From NCBI GenBank assembly GCA_035510695.1, contig DATKGO010000030.1:1-17927 (forward strand): DNA of 17,927 nucleotides, given 5' to 3'. This document shows, piece after piece, positions 12,785 through 17,927 of this stretch. Within the stretch, counting starts at the first letter, position 1; the number at the start of each line of letters is the position of its first letter. The notes below the pieces were generated by a model. The model was given only the letters and a program-made list of their open reading frames with translations, ran no database searches and was not told the DNA's origin. The DNA comes from DAIDHK01 sp035510695 (lineage in GTDB: Bacteria > Patescibacteriota > Microgenomatia > Levybacterales > UBA12049). A program made the translations under genes and the position numbers.

Positions 12785-13699
12785 ATGCCAAAGCTTTTGA
12801 AATTTCTGCGCCATTTATTCATTCCTCATGAATCTAATAATCATCGGGCGAAAGTACTTCATCATAAATCGCTTTTTATATTAATACTTTTTTTCATTGT
12901 TGGCGGTTTAATATTAACTCCCATTAAACATAATTATCAAAACGTTTTGGGAATATCGGCAGATATTTCAGTTAATGACTTATTAAACTTGACGAATCTT
13001 CAGAGAGAAAAAAACGGTTTGCAGCCACTGGTTTTAAATCCGGAGTTAACCAATGCAGCCCAAGCCAAGGCGCAAAATATGTTTCAAGAGGATTATTGGG
13101 CGCATTTTGCGCCTGACGGTACTTCTCCCTGGACTTTTATTAAAAATGCCGGTTATGATTATGTTTACGCGGGAGAAAATTTGGCTCGCGGCTACACTAC
13201 CGCACCGGACGTAGTTAATGCCTGGATGGCTAGCCCGGGACATAAGGCCAACATTCTATCTCCGAATTATAAAGATATAGGTTTTGCGGTCATGGCAGGA
13301 AATTTAACCGGTGAAGATACGGTATTAGTCGTACAAGAATTTGGCAGCGAAAATAGTCAAGATGAAGTAGCTTCGGTGGGCAGTGCACCAGCTGTAACCA
13401 ATATTCCGCCCGCGAATATCAGTCCAACTAAGGCTTACACGGTAAGCCAAAAAACTCTCCAGACAAGTCCGGAAGTAGCCGCAGCCGCCTCAAAACCTTT
13501 GATAAATAGTAATTCCTTTTCGAAAGAGATTGCGGTTTTGGTCATTATTATTTTACTTGTGGCTTTAATTTTAGATATTTTGATTATGCAGCGTAGGAAA
13601 ATTTTCAGATTGGTGGCTCATAATGTTGACCATGTCATTTTTTTGGTAATGATATTGCTTATAATTTTGTTTATTATTGGAAGGGGGATTATACTTTAA
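12785..13699 (+). CDS. CAP/SCP-domain membrane protein
   Basis: The 304-residue product has a ~28-residue basic cytosolic start and a membrane helix (~29-46). An extracytoplasmic CAP domain (~64-188) follows, then a Pro/Ser/Thr linker and two C-terminal membrane helices (~249-270 and ~282-304). The CAP signature residues are visible: His107 (WAHFAPDG), Glu131 (AGENLA) and His153 (SPGHKANIL), plus the closing VVQEFG strand. Bacterial CAP proteins of the YkwD type are secreted or surface-bound with uncertain biochemical activity; reported roles include ligand binding and wall-associated functions. The three-helix anchoring is fuller than in the typical secreted form. The 88-residue membrane protein overlaps its stop by one base. 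Confidence 0.9.
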   Translation: MPKLLKFLRHLFIPHESNNHRAKVLHHKSLFILILFFIVGGLILTPIKHNYQNVLGISADISVNDLLNLTNLQREKNGLQPLVLNPELTNAAQAKAQNMFQEDYWAHFAPDGTSPWTFIKNAGYDYVYAGENLARGYTTAPDVVNAWMASPGHKANILSPNYKDIGFAVMAGNLTGEDTVLVVQEFGSENSQDEVASVGSAPAVTNIPPANISPTKAYTVSQKTLQTSPEVAAAASKPLINSNSFSKEIAVLVIIILLVALILDILIMQRRKIFRLVAHNVDHVIFLVMILLIILFIIGRGIIL

Positions 13700-13965
13700 T
13701 GCAGCCACACGTCAGTCAACATATAAATTATTATTTATCAATGCTGTTTTTACAGGTAGCAGGTTTTTTTATCGTGATGGCAGCTTCGTCAAATATCCCT
13801 TTACAAATGGAACTTGTAACATTAAACAGCGGTATTTATGTTTTATGGGCGTCATTACATCAGTACATGCATCATGATTTACACCCAAAAGTTGTATTAG
13901 AATATATATTGGTCGGATTTTTAGGTGTCAGCATTACGTTTTTCATGCTTCGAATGCAGATGTAG
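13699..13965 (+). CDS. Small three-helix membrane protein, coupled to the CAP gene
   Basis: The 88-residue product begins at ATG 13699, whose A is the last base of the CAP gene's TAA (TAATG), so translation is coupled. It appears to hold three hydrophobic segments (~11-30, ~40-56, ~66-85). Between the second and third lies a His-rich turn (LHQYMHHDLHPK, residues 53-64) that could bind a metal or sit at the membrane surface. I cannot name the family. The strict linkage suggests that it partners the CAP membrane protein, whose own C-terminus is a helix pair. It ends 6 bases from the convergent glycosyltransferase operon. Confidence 0.75.
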   Translation: MQPHVSQHINYYLSMLFLQVAGFFIVMAASSNIPLQMELVTLNSGIYVLWASLHQYMHHDLHPKVVLEYILVGFLGVSITFFMLRMQM

Positions 13966-13971
13966 GAATTG

Positions 13972-14883
13972 CTAAATGTAAGTTCCTTTTCCCAGTCTTC
14001 CCAAATAATAGTCCCGGATTGCTTGTTTTTGATATGGTCTACCAGTAAAGAGAAGACGTAAGCTTTGGCGAAGTAAAGCAAACTTTGTTTTAAATGGCGC
14101 ATAGGTCATTCCAAACAGCATTTGGTTACGCGTAAGATAATAATCATGTAGCTTATTCCCCGCACCGCCGGAAGACGATGCGTTGATATGAACCAGAACA
14201 GCTGTTGGGACATAATAAATAGCATATCCGGCTTTTTCGATTCTTTGGTTTAAGTCGGCGTCTTCGTAATAGAGAAAGTAGCGTTCATCAAAGAGACCAA
14301 CTTTTTCTAAAACTTCACGTTTAAATAGCATGCAGCATCCGCTTGCGAAATCGGTTTTTTCGATTTTGTCATATTGTCCATGATCTACTTCGTCAACCCC
14401 GCGATGCAGACTTATGACATTATTCCAATCCATATATCCTCCGGCAAACCAAAACACTTTCCCGAGCTCTTCTTGAGTATATCTGTCTTTATGAAATTCA
14501 TGTCCCTTGGCGAAATATATTTTAGGTGTAGTGACCCCAATTTTTGGATCAGAGTCTAATACTTCAAGAAGATTTTTAATCATGTTTGGATCCATAATTG
14601 TGTCATTATTGACAATCATTATATAATCCGCATGTCTCTTTAAAGCTTCCTTTATACCGGCATTATAACCGCCTACAAAACCAGTATTTTTATCCAATCG
14701 GATGAGTGTAATTGTCTCTTTTTTTTCGTTTTCAGATAAAGAAAAAGGATTTGTTGAGTTATTATCGACAATAATAATATCGACTGAAAATCCCGATGTG
14801 TGAATTTTTTCAAAAGATTTCAATAAATTTTTTGTGTCGTACTCCGTGTTATAATTTACCGTTACAACAAAAACTTTTTTCAT
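13972..14883 (-). CDS. Family 2 glycosyltransferase, rhamnosyltransferase-like
   Basis: The 303-residue product has the GT2 opening VVTVNYNT (6-13), the nucleotide-binding VDNNST (39-44), the metal-site NNDT (92-95), the acceptor phrase SGCCMLFKREV (~181-191), the catalytic-base motif YEDADLN (206-212) and His232 in VHINASSS. The layout is that of WbbL-like transferases, which commonly add rhamnose to polysaccharide chains. The sugar is not provable here, although an RmlA-like gene nearby makes a dTDP-sugar donor plausible. The C-terminal ~60 residues are basic and aromatic and could contact the membrane. It is the last gene of the four-gene operon, 19 bases after the previous stop, and converges with the 88-residue gene. 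Confidence 0.92.
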   Translation of the reverse strand: MKKVFVVTVNYNTEYDTKNLLKSFEKIHTSGFSVDIIIVDNNSTNPFSLSENEKKETITLIRLDKNTGFVGGYNAGIKEALKRHADYIMIVNNDTIMDPNMIKNLLEVLDSDPKIGVTTPKIYFAKGHEFHKDRYTQEELGKVFWFAGGYMDWNNVISLHRGVDEVDHGQYDKIEKTDFASGCCMLFKREVLEKVGLFDERYFLYYEDADLNQRIEKAGYAIYYVPTAVLVHINASSSGGAGNKLHDYYLTRNQMLFGMTYAPFKTKFALLRQSLRLLFTGRPYQKQAIRDYYLGRLGKGTYI

Positions 14884-14902
14884 AGTTTGATTAATCTAAA
14901 GA

Positions 14903-15838
14903 CTAAATGTATTTAGCTAAATTTTTCTTTCTCATATTTTCGATTTGCCAGAAAATAATATTGGTTAACCATTTGGGATATTTATCCATATAATGTTTTT
15001 GATAAAAAATTTTCATTGAATCAAAACGTGCATTTTGCGACGCAATTTTTCTTTCTTTTTGTGCAGTGGTAATATCTTGTGACTCTTTTCTAATTCCCAT
15101 GCTCGTTCCCTTTAAATGTATAATTGATACTTCGGGAACATAGAAGATTTTCATTCCTGCCTGTTTTATTCGGTAGCAAAAATCAATATCTTCTCCATAG
15201 AGGAAGAAATCCTTATCCCACCAGCCAACTTTTTCACCGGTAGTTTTGGGCATAATCATAAAAGCTCCGGCTAGGGCATCAATTTCATGGGGAGTTTCCA
15301 TGTCTTCGACATAAGTCATGCTATAATCGGCAAATAATTTAATTTTTGGAAAAAGTTTCTCCAGTCCGGAAAAATGACAAATTGAATTCCAAGGTGTCGG
15401 AAATCCGCGATGCGTAGCATCATCGATTTCGCCATTTCTAAGTAAAAGTTTGCAGGTAGCGGCTCCACATGTTGGATGAGTTTTTAGGAAATTGATCATA
15501 TAGGGGAAGACTTTTTCATTGACAATCGTGTCACTGTTTAAAAATAATATGTATTCTCCGTCAATATGGTCTAATCCAAGATTATTTCCTCTACTAAAAC
15601 CAACATTTTCGGAATTCAAGATTACATGAAATTTTTTAAACTTAGTTTTTTTTGAATATTCTTTGATTGCATCTTGTGAACCATCAGTTGAATTATTATC
15701 AACCAAAGCAATCTCATATGTACCATCGGCAATTTCCTTGGGATAGCTTTTCTCGATTGATTCAATTGCTTGTAGTGTAATTTGTTTGGTGTTGAGATTT
15801 AGCATTACTATTGAAAGTAATGTCTTGGAATTTTTCAT
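14903..15838 (-). CDS. Family 2 glycosyltransferase
   Basis: The 311-residue product has VDNNSTDGS (46-54), the metal-binding NSDT (101-104), the acceptor phrase AGAFMIMP (190-197), the catalytic GEDIDF (215-220) and His241 in IIHLKGTS. These follow the same order as in its operon neighbours, so the genes are related and may have arisen by duplication. The C-terminal ~70 residues are rich in Lys, Gln and aromatic residues (YQKHYMDKYPKW). The ATG comes seven bases after the stop of the upstream gene, so it is cotranscribed. The donor sugar is unknown. Being cytosolic and soluble in appearance, it probably extends a lipid-linked glycan at the inner membrane face. Confidence 0.92.
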   Translation of the reverse strand: MKNSKTLLSIVMLNLNTKQITLQAIESIEKSYPKEIADGTYEIALVDNNSTDGSQDAIKEYSKKTKFKKFHVILNSENVGFSRGNNLGLDHIDGEYILFLNSDTIVNEKVFPYMINFLKTHPTCGAATCKLLLRNGEIDDATHRGFPTPWNSICHFSGLEKLFPKIKLFADYSMTYVEDMETPHEIDALAGAFMIMPKTTGEKVGWWDKDFFLYGEDIDFCYRIKQAGMKIFYVPEVSIIHLKGTSMGIRKESQDITTAQKERKIASQNARFDSMKIFYQKHYMDKYPKWLTNIIFWQIENMRKKNLAKYI

Positions 15839-15845
15839 AAATAAT

Positions 15846-16724
15846 TTATGTAATTGCTTTTAATGCTTGAGTATAAGTATCGATTAAATATGTGTTATGT
15901 AAAAATTTGCCAACTATTTTTAACAAATAAGCTTTTATAAATAATAACAATTTTATATAGTTATATTCAAAAGAAGATTTATGTTTTTTATAAAAGTAAG
16001 GAAGATTTTTATAGATATTTACAATGGCAAAAGCTCTGTTCGTACTACCTTGATCTTTATGCCGGATAGTAATGTCCGGAAAGAAAATACATTTTAATCC
16101 AAGCAGATGTATTCTAAAACATAGTTCCATATCCTCAGTATACATAAAAATATGCTCATCAAATTTGCCTACTTTCTCAAAAACGTCCTTTTTTATCATC
16201 AATAGCGCTCCCTTTAGCCAATCCACTTCCTGAATGGTTTGGGGGTTCTTATCCACAACGCCCAGCCTTTGTAAGCCCAGTAAATATAGTGTCACACTAA
16301 ATAAGGAATAGAATTTACCCGCAGTTGATTGTTCTGTCCCGTTAATATTAAGTAGTTTTCCACCCAGTGCTCCGATTTTAGTATGCTCTTGTAAGTAAAT
16401 CAGCATTTTACTGATGCCTTTGTCTTCAACAATTGTGTCGTCATTAAGAAACAATAAATATTTCCCTTTCGCTTTTGCTTCTCCCAAATTATTTCCTGCT
16501 CCGAAACCTCCATTTTTGGTATTGGCAAGCACCTGGAAGTTTTTGTATTTTTTCACTTCTTTTTGTAAAAGGCTCACTGATTCATCCTGCGAAAAGTTAT
16601 CTACGATAATATACTCAAATTCATTTTCGCTAAATTCTTTTTTATATTGCTGCCATAATGAAGCCATACAAGCGATGGCTTGGTGAGGTTTTTTATAATT
16701 TAAGGAAATTATCGACAATTTCAT
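15846..16724 (-). CDS. Family 2 glycosyltransferase
   Basis: The 292-residue product opens with LSIISLNYKKP and has VDNFSQDES (41-49), the metal-binding NDDT (94-97), the acceptor phrase KGALLMIKKDV, the catalytic-base TEDMEL (196-201) and His222 in IRHKDQGS. VDNFS replaces the usual VDNNS, a mild change at the nucleotide-binding loop. A hydrophobic and basic stretch near the C-terminus (IKLLLFIKAYLLKIVGKFL) may dock the enzyme on the membrane. Its start overlaps the stop of the upstream glycosyltransferase by four bases (ATGA), giving translational coupling and implying stepwise action in the same glycan pathway. Confidence 0.92.
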   Translation of the reverse strand: MKLSIISLNYKKPHQAIACMASLWQQYKKEFSENEFEYIIVDNFSQDESVSLLQKEVKKYKNFQVLANTKNGGFGAGNNLGEAKAKGKYLLFLNDDTIVEDKGISKMLIYLQEHTKIGALGGKLLNINGTEQSTAGKFYSLFSVTLYLLGLQRLGVVDKNPQTIQEVDWLKGALLMIKKDVFEKVGKFDEHIFMYTEDMELCFRIHLLGLKCIFFPDITIRHKDQGSTNRAFAIVNIYKNLPYFYKKHKSSFEYNYIKLLLFIKAYLLKIVGKFLHNTYLIDTYTQALKAIT

Positions 16725-17665
16725 ATTTCGTTTGTAAATTTTGCTAAGATTGCTTTATCGTTGACACAAAAACGTGGAGTTATTTTCTTTCTAGCGATTC
16801 TTACTTTTCCCAATTGTGATAGGGCTTTGATAAAGCCTTTAATCAGTAGCCAGTTTCTATTTTTTAGGGCTGAAAGTAAATGGTAAGGAATATAAAAAAG
16901 ATGATTGATTAATAAATTCCGATCCGTAATATTTAACCAAACAAAGAAAAATTGATTTCTGTAGGCTGTTTGCGTGATAAGACTGGATGTGAGTTTTTTA
17001 ATTGACCCTTTTTCATGTTCGTGAATGACTACTGATTTTTTTTCTATTTTTACAGTATATCCCATTTTTTGGGCGCGGTAAGAAATATCGATATCTTCCC
17101 AATAAAATGGACGATATAGTTCTTCTAATCCTCCAATTTTATCCCAGATTGATTTTCGAAAAGCGCCGCTGCCGCAATCAACCCACAACGTATTATCGTT
17201 TATCAATTCGCCATAGAAGTGAAATAAAAATCCCTTTTCCCATTTCCCTATTCCTCTGCCGCGTAAAATATTAGTCCCTTTATCTTGATCGCTTTTATTG
17301 GCACAGCCTACGGCAAACACTTTCTCATCGTTAAAATGTGCTAAAAGCGGCTGGATAAAGTTTTTTCCCGGAAGCACATCACTGCCAAGTAAAATGACGA
17401 TATCGCCTTTAGCTGCACGAACCCCTCGGTTCACGTTTATAGAAAATCCGCCATTTTGCGCGTTTTCCAATATAGTTACCGGAATGGGAGAGTTTTTTTG
17501 TATTTTTTTAAGAATATCGACAGTAGAGTCGGTAGAATGATCGTCGGTGAGTATAAGTTCAATATCTTTTTGATTATCTTGTGTAAGAGCAGCTATAACC
17601 TGCGGTAGGTTCTTTTGTAAATGATTTTCTCCATTATATGTAGGTATTACCACGCTTATAAACAT
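16721..17665 (-). CDS. Family 2 glycosyltransferase, first gene of the operon
   Basis: The 314-residue product opens with ISVVIPTYNGE (3-13), typical of processive and chain-starting GT2 enzymes. It has TDDHSTDST (40-48) in the nucleotide loop, GSD (94-96) in place of the NDDT/NSDT metal motif of its neighbours, GSGAFRKS and the catalytic WEDIDISYR (189-197). It is the most divergent of the four and probably uses a different donor or acceptor. The C-terminal ~100 residues hold moderately hydrophobic stretches (LINHLFYIPYHLLSAL) that could bind the membrane. The operon promoter lies just upstream, and the start codon is only a few bases from the predicted transcript start. Confidence 0.92.
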   Translation of the reverse strand: MFISVVIPTYNGENHLQKNLPQVIAALTQDNQKDIELILTDDHSTDSTVDILKKIQKNSPIPVTILENAQNGGFSINVNRGVRAAKGDIVILLGSDVLPGKNFIQPLLAHFNDEKVFAVGCANKSDQDKGTNILRGRGIGKWEKGFLFHFYGELINDNTLWVDCGSGAFRKSIWDKIGGLEELYRPFYWEDIDISYRAQKMGYTVKIEKKSVVIHEHEKGSIKKLTSSLITQTAYRNQFFFVWLNITDRNLLINHLFYIPYHLLSALKNRNWLLIKGFIKALSQLGKVRIARKKITPRFCVNDKAILAKFTNEI

Positions 17666-17673
17666 ATGGATTT

Positions 17674-17702
17674 ATTATACTCTACTGTCCTATGCGTGAA
17701 AA
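17674..17702 (-). promoter_or_regulatory. Promoter of the glycosyltransferase operon
   Basis: On the minus strand TTTTCA (17697-17702), a 17-base spacer and a perfect TATAAT (17674-17679). The predicted start is 2-3 bases before ATG 17665, so the message is effectively leaderless. Confidence 0.55.
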
Positions 17703-17708
17703 GTCCAC

Positions 17709-17738
17709 TTGCCGCAGAAGTAAAAAAAGTGTTACAAT
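17709..17738 (+). promoter_or_regulatory. Promoter of the nucleotidyltransferase gene
   Basis: TTGCCG (17709-17714), an 18-base spacer and an extended -10 TGTTACAAT (17730-17738). The predicted start is near 17745, giving a leader of about six bases and no Shine-Dalgarno sequence. It is back-to-back with the glycosyltransferase operon promoter. Confidence 0.55.
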
Positions 17739-17750
17739 AAACTCACCTTT

Positions 17751-17927
17751 ATGAAAGGAATTATTCTTGCCGGCGGACGAGCTACCAGGCTGCGGCCGCT
17801 CACCAAAATTACCTCTAAACAGCTGTTGCCTGTTTATAATAAACCGATGATTTTTTATCCGATTGACACCTTGGTTAAGGCGGGTATTAAGGATATTTTA
17901 ATTATTATTGCTCCTGAATATGCAGGC
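17751..17927 (+). CDS. rmlA: Sugar-1-phosphate nucleotidyltransferase, RmlA-like (5' part only)
   Basis: Only the first 59 codons are in the window. They show the nucleotidyltransferase N-terminus: MKGIILAGG, the phosphate-binding loop GGRATRLRPLT (here Ala replaces the second Gly of the common G-x-G-T-R), then SKQLLPVYNKPMIFYPI, which matches glucose-1-phosphate thymidylyltransferases closely. Such enzymes make dTDP-glucose, the precursor of dTDP-rhamnose. The GGRAT form is one I associate with a subgroup of these enzymes, so UTP- or dTTP-specificity should be left open. Its divergence from a four-gene glycosyltransferase operon, with only 85 bases between start codons, supports a joint role in surface glycan synthesis. 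Confidence 0.88.
   Translation, partial: MKGIILAGGRATRLRPLTKITSKQLLPVYNKPMIFYPIDTLVKAGIKDILIIIAPEYAG

Noticed and set aside
13677..13877. 66-codon plus-strand frame overlapping the CAP gene end
   Set aside because: It is a shifted frame over the 88-residue membrane protein, which has coupled translation and clear membrane segments.
1..17927. Recoding of UGA as glycine, known in some CPR lineages
   Set aside because: Several genes end at UGA exactly at the family's expected end, and RF2 is present.

Overview
The window looks like an AT-rich chromosome segment from a Candidate Phyla Radiation (Patescibacteria, probably Microgenomates-like) bacterium. This is inferred from gene content: compact core genes, many small single-pass membrane proteins with Ser/Thr/Pro linkers, a one-subdomain TsaB, and an FtsEX-associated hydrolase with a C39-like domain. 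UGA serves as a normal stop (ftsE, tsaE, tsaC, tsaB), and RF2, which reads UGA, is present, so the UGA-recoded lineages do not fit. No rRNA, tRNA, CRISPR array, transposase or integrase was seen.

Layout. Positions 1-2100 hold three unrecognised genes (19-840 minus, 1090-1422 minus, 1549-2097 plus) and a 249-base gap with a possible long hairpin. Positions 2150-5460 hold membrane or surface proteins and one family 2 glycosyltransferase; one of these proteins may carry a double-psi beta-barrel domain. Positions 5660-10183 hold prfB, a membrane-anchored small protein, ftsE, ftsX and a secreted coiled-coil hydrolase ending in a C39-like cysteine peptidase domain. This is a cell-division and wall-remodelling module next to RF2. 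Positions 10241-11173 hold a surface protein gene broken by an in-frame TAA. Positions 11189-12743 hold tsaE, tsaC and a minimal tsaB, three genes for the tRNA t6A37 modification. Positions 12785-13965 hold a CAP-domain membrane protein and a tightly coupled 88-residue membrane protein. Positions 13972-17665 hold four minus-strand family 2 glycosyltransferases in one operon, transcribed away from a nucleotidyltransferase gene (RmlA-like, cut by the window edge). Together they point to cell-surface polysaccharide assembly.

Two repeat families run through the intergenic DNA. One is a composite of GC-containing hairpins with conserved loops and variable, complementary stems. One of its copies is translated inside a signal peptide and another supplies the tsaC stop codon. 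The other is an AT-rich, roughly 65-70 base imperfect palindrome that begins 0-2 bases after stop codons. A third pattern is that many start codons lie 2-8 bases downstream of a good -10 box, which suggests that leaderless mRNAs are common in this organism.
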